A DNA stretch of 58,621 nucleotides from Halomonas sp. SpR1 (GCF_031010175.1 NZ_JAUAMB010000033.1:1-58621), one strand, 5' to 3'; positions 34,690 through 43,579 are shown, counted from the stretch's first letter. The notes: generated from the letters alone by a model not told the origin. Numbers and translations are program-made.

Positions 34690-35712
34690 ATGGCAAGCCG
34701 TCCGACACTTAAAACAATCGCCGATCAGGTAGGCGTCACTGTTTCTGCCGTATCATTAGCCCTGCGTGATGATCCGCGAATTTCCCAAGCGACCCGGGAG
34801 CGTATCCAGCAGGCAGCGCAGGTACTGGGTTATGTCTATAACCGGCATGCAGCGGGTCTGCGGCGAGGTGATAGTGGCACAGTGGCGGTATGTCTCAATG
34901 ATTTGAGCAACCCCTTTTTCACCGAATTCCTCGGGCACATGGAAGCGCGCTTCCGTGAGGCGGATCGCATGATGCTGTTCTGCCATGCTCATGAAACACC
35001 ATCGATTCAGGCGCGCTTTATTCGTCAGATGGCCGAGCATGGGGCCGCTGGGCTGATTCTGGTGCCTGTCGCCGGTACCACCCGAGAAGATCTTGATGGG
35101 CCTCAGGTAAAGCATCTGCAGGATTTCCCGCTGGTGCTGATTTCCCGGGATGTCGCTGATACAGGATTTGATCGGGTCATCAACGACGATGTGCTAGGCA
35201 TTCGTCTGTTATTCGAACATTTGTATGAAGCAGGGCATCGTCGCTTCGCTTGGTTGGGTGGTGGGGGGGATACGTCCACTGCCCGAGATCGAGAGAGCTC
35301 CTTTCGCCAGCAGATGGATGCTGTGGGTTTGCCGGTCACCAGTGATTCGATCCACCATGGGCCGACGACGCTGGACTTCGGGGATTCCATGCTAAAGCAA
35401 CTGCTTGCGATGCCGGAGCCACCGACCGCTATTATCTGCTTTTCGGACATCATCGCCTTTGGCGTGTTGGCGGCGTGCTATCGGCATGGGGTGCGCCCAG
35501 GTGTAGATATTTCTGTCACTGGTTTCGATGATATGGCTGCGGCTGCCTACTCTGCACCCGCATTGACCAGTGTGCGGGTTCGCACTGATTTAATTGGTCA
35601 ATGTGCCAGCGAGTTGTTGCTTTCTCGTATGGCGGGGGAGCGATATCCGCCGGTTCGGAAGGTGGTACCGCCCGAGCTGGTGGTGCGGGCGAGTACCGGG
35701 CCGGCAGCATGA
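34690..35712 (+). CDS. LacI family transcriptional regulator
   Basis: This 340-residue protein starts with the LacI helix-turn-helix and hinge: PTLKTIADQVGVTVSAVSLA, then RISQATRERIQQAAQVLGYVYN. A periplasmic-binding-like effector domain follows, with VAVCLNDLSNPFFTEFLGHM, FPLVLISRDVAD, GHRRFAWLGGG and GVDISVTGFDDMAAAAYSAP. It is divergent from the tctCBA-aldolase operon and is expected to control it in response to the imported acid or its product. The ATG at 34690 gives the usual family N-terminus; an ATG seven codons earlier is possible. Confidence 0.9.
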   Translation: MASRPTLKTIADQVGVTVSAVSLALRDDPRISQATRERIQQAAQVLGYVYNRHAAGLRRGDSGTVAVCLNDLSNPFFTEFLGHMEARFREADRMMLFCHAHETPSIQARFIRQMAEHGAAGLILVPVAGTTREDLDGPQVKHLQDFPLVLISRDVADTGFDRVINDDVLGIRLLFEHLYEAGHRRFAWLGGGGDTSTARDRESSFRQQMDAVGLPVTSDSIHHGPTTLDFGDSMLKQLLAMPEPPTAIICFSDIIAFGVLAACYRHGVRPGVDISVTGFDDMAAAAYSAPALTSVRVRTDLIGQCASELLLSRMAGERYPPVRKVVPPELVVRASTGPAA

Positions 35713-35989
35713 GCTATGGCACTTATCTGACCACCATTACGGTGAGCATTGTGGTGATGAGAACTGGCCGCCCTTAAATGGGCGCCTCTTGTCCCGATCC
35801 TGAGCTACCCACCCTACCTACATCCATGATGCCAATGTTGGGTGTCACTTTGGTTGAGCAAGAACATAGGTGCTATTGGCATTTGGGCATCACTGTTCGG
35901 TTTACTCGGTATTGCATCTGGTAACAGCAACCACACAGTGCTGGGACGTTATAAAAACTCCATCCAACTATTTTCAAAATCCTTTTAAT

Positions 35990-36002
35990 TGGTCAACCAT
36001 TT
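35990..36002. promoter_or_regulatory. Candidate GntR/FadR-type operator, distal copy (TGGTCAACCATTT)
   Basis: The site has the TGGT-N2-ACCA inverted repeat and matches the proximal copy at 36246-36258 over all 13 bases. The two copies are 256 bp apart in the same spacer. TGGT/ACCA half-sites are typical of FadR-subfamily GntR regulators. Confidence 0.5.
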
Positions 36003-36242
36003 TTGGTTTTAGGAAATTTTTGGTTTCCCTTCATTGTCCAATGTCATCGATTGGCCTTCCTTTTTCTGGGCAGCCATAGCTTGTCTTGCTTTTAATTAAT
36101 TACTTGTTTTAATGGTTTTTTTGTCTATGTTTGCAATTTGAAAGCGTAGCTTTTGAGTGGTTCTAATAGTTTTTACATTCACTCTCCAGCCGCCTCTTAG
36201 ACTAAAGTTTCGTTTCAAGCTATCGCAATTGTCTCTATCTTC

Positions 36243-36258
36243 AAATGGTCAACCATTT
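36243..36258. promoter_or_regulatory. Candidate GntR/FadR-type operator, proximal copy (AAATGGTCAACCATTT)
   Basis: Two perfect 7-bp arms, AAATGGT and ACCATTT, flank a two-base spacer. The site ends where the GGAGG ribosome-binding site of the transketolase subunit gene begins, so a bound protein would block transcription at or just past the start. A GntR-family gene closes the operon. Confidence 0.6.
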
Positions 36259-36271
36259 GGAGGTGACTGGA

Positions 36272-37132
36272 ATGAGTCAAACAGCTACCGTGTCGAGGGC
36301 TGGTGTTATCGAGGCGCTTCGCCAGCGGGCTTACAAAATTCGCCGCCACGCCCTGCGGATGGGTGAGGTGCAAGGGCAGGGGTACGTTGGTCAAGCGCTT
36401 GGGATTGCCGATGTTTTGGCAGTGTCTTACTTTCATGCGCTAAAGCTGGATCCCAAGAACCCTGACTGGGAAGGGCGTGATCGTTTTCTACTTTCTATCG
36501 GGCATTACGCTATCGCGCTGTATGCCGCGCTGATCGAGGCTGGCGTTATTAGCGAGGAAGAGATCGAAGACTACGGCAGCGACGACAGTATCCTGCCCAT
36601 GTCGGGTATGGCCAATTACACGCCGGGCATGGAAATCACCGGCGGCTCGCTAGGCCATGGTTTGGGTATCGGCGTAGGTATGGCGCTGGGCCTAAAGCGC
36701 AAAGAGAGTGCTTCACGTATTTTTAACCTGCTTTCAGATGGCGAGCTAAATGAAGGCTCGACCTGGGAAGCTGTCGCGTCAGCAGCCCATTGGAAGCTGG
36801 ATAACCTGATTGCCATTGTCGATGTCAACGATCAGCAGGCCGACGATAAATCCTCCACCGTACTCAACTACGAGCCGATCGCTGATAAGTGGATTGCGTT
36901 TGGGTGGGAAACCTACCGTGTTGATGGCAATGATCTTGAAGCATTGGTAGAGGCCTTCGACAGTGCGCTAGCCAGTGACTCAAACAAGCCCCGGGTGATT
37001 ATCTGCGACACCTTGATGGGACGCGGCGTGCCCTTCCTCGAAGAACGTGACAAAAACCACTTTATTCGTGTCGACGAGAATGAGTGGAGTGTGGCGCTCA
37101 AACAGCTCGATGAAGTTTACGGTGTCCAGTAA
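36272..37132 (+). CDS. Transketolase N-terminal subunit (split transketolase, ThDP-binding)
   Basis: This 286-residue protein corresponds to the N-terminal (PP-binding) third of transketolase. It has RFLLSIGHYAIALYAALIE, GSLGHGLGIGVGMALG, and the ThDP/Mg motif from DGE at residues 156-158 (SDGELNEG) to NDQ at 186-188, followed by FGWETYRVDGND and DTLMGRGVPF. It must pair with the C-terminal subunit 12 bp downstream. Split transketolases of this kind occur in specialised sugar pathways such as D-apiose (AptAB) and sulfo-sugar breakdown; the substrate here is unknown. The ATG at 36272 follows GGAGG; an earlier in-frame ATG lies inside the candidate operator. Confidence 0.88.
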   Translation: MSQTATVSRAGVIEALRQRAYKIRRHALRMGEVQGQGYVGQALGIADVLAVSYFHALKLDPKNPDWEGRDRFLLSIGHYAIALYAALIEAGVISEEEIEDYGSDDSILPMSGMANYTPGMEITGGSLGHGLGIGVGMALGLKRKESASRIFNLLSDGELNEGSTWEAVASAAHWKLDNLIAIVDVNDQQADDKSSTVLNYEPIADKWIAFGWETYRVDGNDLEALVEAFDSALASDSNKPRVIICDTLMGRGVPFLEERDKNHFIRVDENEWSVALKQLDEVYGVQ

Positions 37133-37144
37133 GGAGGAAATGAA

Positions 37145-38140
37145 ATGAGCGCCAAGAAGAAGCTAAAGACCTCGGCAATGATTGCGTCCATCGCGGGCGA
37201 AGACCAGCCCACAACCGCCGCGCCTTTCGGCCATGCGTTGGTAGAGGCTGCTGCGAAAAACCCCAAGATTGTCGGTATGACGGCCGACCTGGGCAAATAT
37301 ACCGATCTGCATATCTTCGCCCAGGCCTGCCCGGATCGCTATTACCAGATGGGCATGGCTGAGCAACTACTAATGATGGCAGGTGCGGGTATGGCGCGAG
37401 AAGGCTTTATCCCTTTCGTGACGACCTATAGCGTTTTCGCTTCACGCCGAGCTTACGACTTTATTTGCCTAGCTATTGCCGAAGAGAAGCTCAACGTCAA
37501 GATTGTTAGCGCACTTCCCGGGCTGACCACGGGCTATGGCCCCAGCCATCAGGCTACTGAAGATATCGCCATCTTCCGTGGCATGCCGAACCTGACCATC
37601 ATTGACCCTTGTGATGCGGTTGATATTGAGCAGTCAGTTCAGGCGATGATCGATTTTGATGGTCCGGTCTACTTACGCCTACTGCGTGGCAAGGTGCCTC
37701 GCGTTCTGGATCGTTTCGAAGGTTATAAGTTCGAGATCGGCAAAGCCAAGCGTTTGCTGGATGGAGAGGATGCTCTGATCATCTCCTCTGGACTTATGAC
37801 CATGCGCGCGATTGAGGCTGCCGACGAACTGAAAGAAAAAGGCACGAATGTCGGCGTTTTACACTGTGCCACGATCAAGCCGCTAGATACCGGCGCCATT
37901 CTGGAAGAAGTCCGTCGCTACCCCGAACGTCCAGTCTTCGTGGCCGAAAACCACTCAGTTATTGGCGGCCTGGGCGAAAGCATCGCATCGCTGCTGATGA
38001 AAGAGGGTGTGCACGTCAAATTTAATCAGATCGGTCTTCCCGATGAATTTCTGGATGCCGGTGCTTTACCTACCCTGCATGACCGTTACGGTATTTCAAC
38101 CAAGGAGGTGATCAAAACGCTAAAGCAGCACGTTGCCTGA
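37145..38140 (+). CDS. Transketolase C-terminal subunit (split transketolase)
   Basis: This 331-residue protein carries the pyrimidine-binding and C-terminal domains: FGHALVEAAAKNPKIVGMTADLG, YYQMGMAEQLLMMAGAGMAREG with the glutamate that activates ThDP, ALPGLTTGYGPSHQATEDIAI, then a transketolase C-domain with DALIISSGLMTMRAIEAADEL and RPVFVAENHSVIGGLGESIA. It has its own AAGGAGG site, so the split is a true two-gene arrangement and not a frameshift. The first 25 residues form a polar lead before the domain. It stands before the TRAP transporter genes in one operon. Confidence 0.88.
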   Translation: MSAKKKLKTSAMIASIAGEDQPTTAAPFGHALVEAAAKNPKIVGMTADLGKYTDLHIFAQACPDRYYQMGMAEQLLMMAGAGMAREGFIPFVTTYSVFASRRAYDFICLAIAEEKLNVKIVSALPGLTTGYGPSHQATEDIAIFRGMPNLTIIDPCDAVDIEQSVQAMIDFDGPVYLRLLRGKVPRVLDRFEGYKFEIGKAKRLLDGEDALIISSGLMTMRAIEAADELKEKGTNVGVLHCATIKPLDTGAILEEVRRYPERPVFVAENHSVIGGLGESIASLLMKEGVHVKFNQIGLPDEFLDAGALPTLHDRYGISTKEVIKTLKQHVA

Positions 38141-38229
38141 AAGTACTAAGTAGATCATCACGCTAAGACTCCAGCCACGTAAAGTAGCTGCTATTTCTAA
38201 CAACAAATATTTTAATAGAGAGAAACGTC

Positions 38230-39210
38230 ATGAAAAAAACAGTCCTTGCTTCTGTCATCGCCAGCGCCTTTTTCATTAGTGGTAATGCCGCTGCTCAGCA
38301 AACCCTGCAACTCGCCCACAATGCGGCGGAAGGTAACCCCAAGTGGGATGCTTCCGAGCTCTTCGCAGAGCTCGTCGAAGAAGGAACCAATGGGGAATTA
38401 ATAGTAGATGTTGGTGGTAATGCGCAGTATGGCGACGATATGGAAGCCATCACCCAGATGAGAATGGGAACCTTGGCTTTTAGTACCAATAGCCAGGGCT
38501 CGACATCCAGCGTTGTGCCGCAGTTCTCGGTTCTGGGGCTACCGTTTCTGTTTAACTCTCTCCCCAGTGCATGGAAGGTCATGGACGGCGAAGTCGGTGA
38601 TGAGCTGAAAAGGCTTTCGGAAGAAAAGGGCCTTGTTCTTTTGGCGCTGTGGGATAACGGCATTCGTCACGTTAGCAACAATGTTCGCCCTATCGAGACC
38701 CCTGCCGACCTGGAAGGTCTTAAAATTCGAACCCCACCCGATGAGATGACGGTTGATATTTTTGAGGCGTTAGGCGCAAACCCGACCCCAATGAACTTCT
38801 CTGAGCTTTATATCGCCCTTGAGCAGGGAGTCGTTGACGGTCAGGAAAATCCGTTGATGAATATCTACTCATCCAAGCTTCACGAGGTGCAAGACTATAT
38901 CTCGTTGACAGGCCACAAGTATGAGTCAACCCCTCTGCTTATGAGCAAGATGGTCTGGGATACGCTCTCTCCCGAATATCAAGAAGTAATTCAGCAAGCG
39001 GCCATTGAGGCGGGCGAGTTTAATCGCCAAGCATCACTTGAAGCCGACGATGAGCTGAGAAGCAAAATGGAAGAGGCAGGTGTCGCTTTTAACGAAGTGA
39101 ATCCTGAGCCTTTCATTAAAGCCACTTCATCCGTTTATGACCAATGGGCAGAAGAGTACCCCGAACTGGTCGAAATGGTCGTCAATGCGGCTCAGCGCGA
39201 GTCGCAATAA
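38230..39210 (+). CDS. dctP: TRAP transporter periplasmic binding protein (DctP family)
   Basis: This 326-residue protein has a signal peptide (MKKTVLASVIASAFFISGNA, cleavage near AAA-QQ) and the DctP fold: LQLAHNAAEGNPKWDASELFA, VGGNAQYGDDMEAITQMRMG, LEGLKIRTPPDEMTVDIFEALGA (its arginine normally binds the ligand carboxylate) and ELYIALEQGVVDGQENP. It captures an organic acid or acidic sugar in the periplasm for the DctQM carrier. The ligand is not readable from the sequence. It lies 89 bp behind the transketolase subunits. Confidence 0.92.
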   Translation: MKKTVLASVIASAFFISGNAAAQQTLQLAHNAAEGNPKWDASELFAELVEEGTNGELIVDVGGNAQYGDDMEAITQMRMGTLAFSTNSQGSTSSVVPQFSVLGLPFLFNSLPSAWKVMDGEVGDELKRLSEEKGLVLLALWDNGIRHVSNNVRPIETPADLEGLKIRTPPDEMTVDIFEALGANPTPMNFSELYIALEQGVVDGQENPLMNIYSSKLHEVQDYISLTGHKYESTPLLMSKMVWDTLSPEYQEVIQQAAIEAGEFNRQASLEADDELRSKMEEAGVAFNEVNPEPFIKATSSVYDQWAEEYPELVEMVVNAAQRESQ

Positions 39211-39225
39211 CGGAAGGGGCTTTTC

Positions 39226-39795
39226 ATGTCGCTCTCAATAGAGAGCCGCGGCGGTGAAGTGGGCGGGCCCACTTCACTGTTAGCGAGCTCAAAACGTTTG
39301 ATTTATCACACCTTCAAATGGGTATCCATCGTCGCCGTTGTGGCTATCTTTGTGTCGCTATTACTGGGTGTGGTGGTTCGGTACCTGTTCTCTACCAATT
39401 TGGGCTGGGTAGCGGAAGTGCCTAACCTGGTTTTTCCCTGGTTAACGATGTGTGCCATCGTCGCTGCGGCGGCAAGGAACGAGCACATTGGTGTCGAGCT
39501 GGTAGTCGAAAAGCTGCCAAGACTACCCAAGAAGGTAGTTGTGTTGGCCGTCAACCTAATCGCAATGATCGCTTTTAGCTTTATGGCAGCCCACGGGTTG
39601 GATGTCGTCGAAATTGCAGGCTCCCAGCGATTGCCAATCACCCGTATCGGTATGTCCTGGGCTTACTGGTCAGTCATTGTTGGCTTTATGGGATTAGCCG
39701 TTATTTCGTTCATCAACATCGCAATGGTGCTCAGCGGAGGAGATCTGAATCAATCCTCTGAACCTCAAGTCTCGCACGGGGAGGAAGGGATATGA
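39226..39795 (+). CDS. dctQ: TRAP transporter small permease (DctQ family)
   Basis: This 189-residue membrane protein has four hydrophobic helices and DctQ features: VVVRYLFSTNLGWVAEVPNLVFPW in the middle of the first half, AAAARNEHIGVELVVEKLP, and a last helix AYWSVIVGFMGLAVISFI. The N- and C-termini are polar. It overlaps dctM by ATGA, as is usual for this carrier pair. Confidence 0.9.
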   Translation: MSLSIESRGGEVGGPTSLLASSKRLIYHTFKWVSIVAVVAIFVSLLLGVVVRYLFSTNLGWVAEVPNLVFPWLTMCAIVAAAARNEHIGVELVVEKLPRLPKKVVVLAVNLIAMIAFSFMAAHGLDVVEIAGSQRLPITRIGMSWAYWSVIVGFMGLAVISFINIAMVLSGGDLNQSSEPQVSHGEEGI

Positions 39796-41051
39796 CGGCC
39801 CAGATGCTCATTGGCTTTGTCTTGTTGCTATTAATGGCGATGCCGGTTGGTTACTCGCTGGTTATAAGCGGTTGGGCGGCGCTATCCGTTTTTGGCCCTA
39901 TGCCATCCAGTATGGCGGTTATGAAGATCTTTCAGCCGACACAAAGTTTTCCTTTGCTGGCGATACCCTTCTTCATTCTTTCCGGTGGGCTGATGATGTC
40001 CGGCAAGCTAGGACAGAAGTTAGTGGCTTTAGCCTCCATGTTGGTGGGTAAATATCACGGCGGGCTAGGTCAGGTCACCGTGGTGGGCTCAACGGTCTTC
40101 GGTGGGGTCTCAGGGTCTTCGGTAGCAGAGGCGTCCGCACTCGGTTCCATGCTTATCCCTTGGCAAAAGAGGGAGGGTTATCCTGGCGCTTTCGGCGCTG
40201 CTGTTACCTCAGCCTCCTCTGTGATTGCTGGCCTGATGCCGCCCTCTATCCCACTTATCCTGTTTGCTACTGTCTCGAACACTTCCATAGCCTCACTGTT
40301 CATTGCCGCAGTGATACCGGCATTGATGCTCGCGGGTGGCATGATGCTGGCTTGCAATATCATTGGAAGACGTCGTGGTTTCCCTCGTCTTACGCTCAAG
40401 TATACGGGCGCCGAAATAAGAAACACGCTGTTCACCGCGCTACCCGCGTTGCTTATGCCGGTATTTATCGTCGTGCTGCTGCGCGCGGGGATTGCCACAC
40501 CCACAGAGGTAAGTGTCATCGCCGTTGCCTATGCCCTGGTAGTCAGTAGTGTTATCTACCGTGACCTGACGGCTGATCGTGTCATGAGTGCACTAGTAAA
40601 CACAGTGATCACCACGGGCATTGTGATGCTGATTATCGCGGCGGCCAACATCATTGCTTACATTCTGACGTCGGGTGGTGTGCCGCAGGCCGTCGCCCAA
40701 TGGGCGGTGGAGTATCTAAAACACCCTATCTTGATCATTTTGGCGATCAACTTGCTGATGCTATTTATCGGTATGTTCCTCGATTTGCCCGCTGCAATCT
40801 TGCTGTTGGGGCCAACGCTGGTTTCCATCGCCAACGCGATTGGGCTAGATCTGGTGCAACTTGGCATCATCATGTGCGTGAACCTCAGCATTGGCCTGTT
40901 CACGCCCCCCATCGGCACCACTCTGTTTGTCTCTTCTGCCATTGCCCGTGAACGTATTGGCGCCGTGGTAAAGGAGTTGGGGCCTTTCTATTTGGTGGCC
41001 ATTGTCGTGTTGCTGCTGGTGTCCTACGTGCCAGCTCTGATTATTTACTGA
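39792..41051 (+). CDS. dctM: TRAP transporter large permease (DctM family)
   Basis: This 419-residue protein is the ion-coupled transport subunit. Family stretches are SFPLLAIPFFILSGGLMMSG, GGLGQVTVVGSTVFGGVSGSSVAEASALG, ASSVIAGLMPPSIPLILFATVS, IATPTEVSVIAVAYAL, MLFIGMFLDLPAAILLLGP and NLSIGLFTPPIGTTLF. Its length and about twelve hydrophobic segments are typical. It drives uptake, usually with sodium, which suits a halophile. A dehydrogenase gene follows after 7 bp. Confidence 0.93.
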   Translation: MTAQMLIGFVLLLLMAMPVGYSLVISGWAALSVFGPMPSSMAVMKIFQPTQSFPLLAIPFFILSGGLMMSGKLGQKLVALASMLVGKYHGGLGQVTVVGSTVFGGVSGSSVAEASALGSMLIPWQKREGYPGAFGAAVTSASSVIAGLMPPSIPLILFATVSNTSIASLFIAAVIPALMLAGGMMLACNIIGRRRGFPRLTLKYTGAEIRNTLFTALPALLMPVFIVVLLRAGIATPTEVSVIAVAYALVVSSVIYRDLTADRVMSALVNTVITTGIVMLIIAAANIIAYILTSGGVPQAVAQWAVEYLKHPILIILAINLLMLFIGMFLDLPAAILLLGPTLVSIANAIGLDLVQLGIIMCVNLSIGLFTPPIGTTLFVSSAIARERIGAVVKELGPFYLVAIVVLLLVSYVPALIIY

Positions 41052-41058
41052 GGTGGTT

Positions 41059-41940
41059 ATGCAAACTATCGCATTTGCAGGGCTGGGCGCCATGGGGTGG
41101 CCTATGGCAACCCGGCTGAAAGAAGGTGGTTTCCAGGTGCTGGGTATAGATGCTGTTGAGTCAACGGAAACGGCTTTCAACGACCAGGTGATGTCATCAG
41201 AGCAAAAACAGCGCGGGCTGACCGGTTGCGAAGCACTTTTTATCATGGTGGTGAATGCTGATCAGGTGCGTTCTGTGCTGTTTGGTACCAACGGTATCGA
41301 GTCGCTTAGTCATGGCGCTTGTGTTGTCCAGATGTCGACCATCGCCCCAGACGATACGGCGGCTATCGCAAAAGACGTTGCGGTGATTAGGCCTGACCTG
41401 CACTTCATAGATGCCCCGGTGTCAGGCGGAGTGGTGGGTGCCGAGGCGGGTGAACTCACGATTATGGCAGCCGGCACCCAAGATGCTTTGTCGAAATGCC
41501 GTCAAGCGTTTGAAATATTGAGCAAAGTTGTCTTTGAAGCCGGGGAACAGCCGGGGCAGGGCGCGGCGATGAAAGCGGTTAATCAACTGCTATGCGGCGT
41601 GCACATTGCCGCCGCTGCTGAAGCGCTAGCGCTTGCAGAGAAGAGCGGTATTGATGCCTCAACAATGCTGTCGCTGTTACAGGGTTCGGCAGCGTCAAGC
41701 TGGATGCTGAAAGATCGTGGCCCCAGGATGATTGCTGAGCCAAACGAGATTACCAGTGTGATCGATATTTTCTGCAAAGATATGGGCATCGTCTGTGATT
41801 CAGCCAAGGCCTCCAAGGCGTTTACGCCACTGGCAGAAACCGCGCGTCAGCTATTTATATCCAGCGCTGAGCGAGGAGAGGGCAAGTTAGATGATAGCCA
41901 ACTGATTCGCACTTACCGACTGCTTAACGGAACAGCCTAA
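41059..41940 (+). CDS. Beta-hydroxyacid dehydrogenase family oxidoreductase, LtnD-like
   Basis: This 293-residue protein belongs to the 3-hydroxyisobutyrate dehydrogenase family: N-terminal Rossmann motif GLGAMGWPMA, substrate motif DAPVSGGVVGAEAGELTIM, and the catalytic lysine and asparagine at residues 172 and 175 (AAMKAVNQLL). The stretch NQLLCGVHIAAAAEALALAE and SSWMLKDRGPRM are close to L-threonate/D-erythronate dehydrogenase LtnD, which oxidises a C4 sugar acid at C2. No OtnK/OtnC partners of the tetronate pathway are present here. The start has GAGG four bases upstream. Acid substrate and TRAP carrier fit each other; the exact substrate is unknown. Confidence 0.82.
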   Translation: MQTIAFAGLGAMGWPMATRLKEGGFQVLGIDAVESTETAFNDQVMSSEQKQRGLTGCEALFIMVVNADQVRSVLFGTNGIESLSHGACVVQMSTIAPDDTAAIAKDVAVIRPDLHFIDAPVSGGVVGAEAGELTIMAAGTQDALSKCRQAFEILSKVVFEAGEQPGQGAAMKAVNQLLCGVHIAAAAEALALAEKSGIDASTMLSLLQGSAASSWMLKDRGPRMIAEPNEITSVIDIFCKDMGIVCDSAKASKAFTPLAETARQLFISSAERGEGKLDDSQLIRTYRLLNGTA

Positions 41941-41949
41941 GGAGACATA

Positions 41950-42801
41950 ATGCCCAGTTTTATATCTGTCAGTACTGCGGCTTACGACGGCTACGGGTTT
42001 GATGTGATTCTGCCATCGATGGCGAAGTGCGGCGTAAGGAATGTGGAGTTTGCCTTTATCGATGGCTATGTAGAAGCCTTTACCGATAGCGACTTTACTG
42101 AAGCTTTCGCCGGAGAGCTGAAAAGTGAAATGCAGCGCCATGGCCAGCAGTGCCGCTATTTTTCCGGCCATATTGATTTGGGCATTGAAAACGCAGCTGC
42201 CAGGCTTGAAGCACGCTGTCGTTTTGCTGCGTCTTTAGGGGCCACCTGTGTGATTACTAACGCCGCTACGCGTGATCGCGCAGGTACTTTCTTTGCACAG
42301 GCTGATGCCCTGGCTGCGATTGCTCACCACTACGGTGTGCGCATTCTGCTTGAGAATCCCGGCAATGGCGTTCCTAACTTACTCGACCACGCCGGTGACG
42401 CATCGGGCTTGCTTAAACAGCTGGACGCCCAGGCCTTTGGTATTAATTACGATATCGGCAACCTGTTAGCCCACTGTCCAGCTCGAGATCCGCTTGAAGA
42501 TGCTCGTGCGGCAATGAATCTTGCCGACCATTTCCACCTTAAACCCTGTGTGCGCCGTGAAGGCGGCATTGATTTCGTTCCATTGGGGGCAGGGGATGTG
42601 AATGACACTGCGCTGGCGTCGGAGCTTCTTCGCCAAAATAAGCCGTTTTCGCTCGAGCTCCCATTCCGCCTCCATCGTGATGCCAGTGCTCAACCTTGGC
42701 GCGATGAACAACCATTGCCACTCGATGTAATCGAGTCGCACATTTCCCGCTCGCTTATGGAGCTGGAGTTACTTCAAAAACAATCGACTACAAATCAATA
42801 A
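41950..42801 (+). CDS. Xylose isomerase-like TIM-barrel protein (sugar isomerase/epimerase)
   Basis: This 283-residue protein fits the AP endonuclease 2/xylose isomerase-like TIM-barrel family. It shows VEFAFIDGYVE early, then LGATCVITNAATRDR, GVRILLENPGNGVPNL (metal-binding Glu), FGINYDIGNLLAHCP (Asp in the YDIGN stretch), HFHLKPCV (His, Lys) and FSLELPFRLHRD (late Glu). These positions match the metal ligands of the family. Members include hydroxypyruvate isomerase, 2-oxo-tetronate isomerase (OtnI) and tagatose 3-epimerase. It would interconvert a keto and aldehyde or epimeric form within this operon. Confidence 0.8.
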   Translation: MPSFISVSTAAYDGYGFDVILPSMAKCGVRNVEFAFIDGYVEAFTDSDFTEAFAGELKSEMQRHGQQCRYFSGHIDLGIENAAARLEARCRFAASLGATCVITNAATRDRAGTFFAQADALAAIAHHYGVRILLENPGNGVPNLLDHAGDASGLLKQLDAQAFGINYDIGNLLAHCPARDPLEDARAAMNLADHFHLKPCVRREGGIDFVPLGAGDVNDTALASELLRQNKPFSLELPFRLHRDASAQPWRDEQPLPLDVIESHISRSLMELELLQKQSTTNQ

Positions 42802-42813
42802 AAGGAAAACGTT

Positions 42814-43566
42814 ATGCTACTTAAAGACAAGATATGTATCGTTACAGGCGCTGCAGGTGAGAAAGGTATTGGCTTGAGAACCGCTAAGCTCTTCTACGAG
42901 CATGGGGCTTCGGTCGTTATCTCTGATATTAATGAGCAGGCTTGCGATAAGGTGCGCAGCGAGTTTGACCCAGAGCGCTCGCTAGTAGTGGTTGGAAACG
43001 TAGCGAATCGTGATGATTGCTTCAATTTAGCGAAGTCAGTCATGGATAAATTTGGCCGCATTGATGCTCTCATTAATAACGCAGGCATTACCCAACCGGT
43101 AAAGTTCGAAGAGATCTTACCCGAAGACTATGACCGCATTTTGGACGTTAACCTCCGCGGTATGCTCTATATGTCGCAAGCTGTCGTGCCACATATGAAA
43201 GCGGCGAAGTCGGGCTCAATTATTAACACCTCTTCGGTTTCTGCACAGCGGGGCGGTGGTATCTTCGGTGGGCCGCACTACAGTGCTGCCAAGGCTGGAA
43301 TGTTGGGGCTCGGCAAAGCCATGGCGCGCGAGCTTGGTGCTTATGGTATTCGCATTAACTCCGTAACGCCGGGATTGATTGCTACCGATATTACCGCTGG
43401 CAAGTTGGACGACCAGATGAAAGCCAAGATTTTAGAAGGCATCCCGATGGCACGAATGGGCACTCCGGAAGATGTAGCCAAGGCCTTCCTGTTCTTGGCG
43501 AGTGACCTTTCCAGCTACATTACAGGGGCCACCTTGGATGTTAACGGCGGTATGCACATTCATTGA
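42814..43566 (+). CDS. SDR family oxidoreductase (FabG-like sugar/polyol dehydrogenase)
   Basis: This 250-residue classical short-chain dehydrogenase has the cofactor loop TGAAGEKGIG, slightly longer than the common TGxxxGIG, then VISDIN with an Asp that favours NAD, LINNAG at residues 86-91, INTSSVSA with the catalytic Ser and the YxxxK pair at Tyr156/Lys160. The end, GATLDVNGGMHI, is standard. Similar enzymes oxidise polyols or sugars in catabolic operons. It is the last enzyme gene before the GntR regulator; the hydroxyl it acts on is not determined. Confidence 0.87.
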   Translation: MLLKDKICIVTGAAGEKGIGLRTAKLFYEHGASVVISDINEQACDKVRSEFDPERSLVVVGNVANRDDCFNLAKSVMDKFGRIDALINNAGITQPVKFEEILPEDYDRILDVNLRGMLYMSQAVVPHMKAAKSGSIINTSSVSAQRGGGIFGGPHYSAAKAGMLGLGKAMARELGAYGIRINSVTPGLIATDITAGKLDDQMKAKILEGIPMARMGTPEDVAKAFLFLASDLSSYITGATLDVNGGMHIH

Positions 43567-43579
43567 TTATGCTAAGCTG

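Larger units (their letters stand above)
35713..36271. promoter_or_regulatory. 559-bp AT-rich intergenic region before the split-transketolase operon
   Basis: No credible gene is seen. The left part has a short CGCCC/GGGCG hairpin near 35770 just behind the LacI-type gene. The rest is rich in A and T and carries two copies of TGGTCAACCATTT, the second directly before the ribosome-binding site of the first transketolase subunit, and an inverted CCAAT/ATTGG pair at 36038-36054. The promoter of the downstream operon must lie here, but boxes were not assigned with confidence. Confidence 0.55.

Noticed and set aside
35594..36366. Several short open frames around the 35.7-36.3 kb spacer
   Set aside because: They have no ribosome-binding sites or recognisable protein pattern, and the AT-rich composition fits a promoter region.
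36272..38140. Split transketolase as a frameshifted or broken full-length gene
   Set aside because: Each subunit has its own Shine-Dalgarno, the gap is 12 bp, and both cofactor motifs and domain ends are intact, so this is a true two-subunit enzyme.
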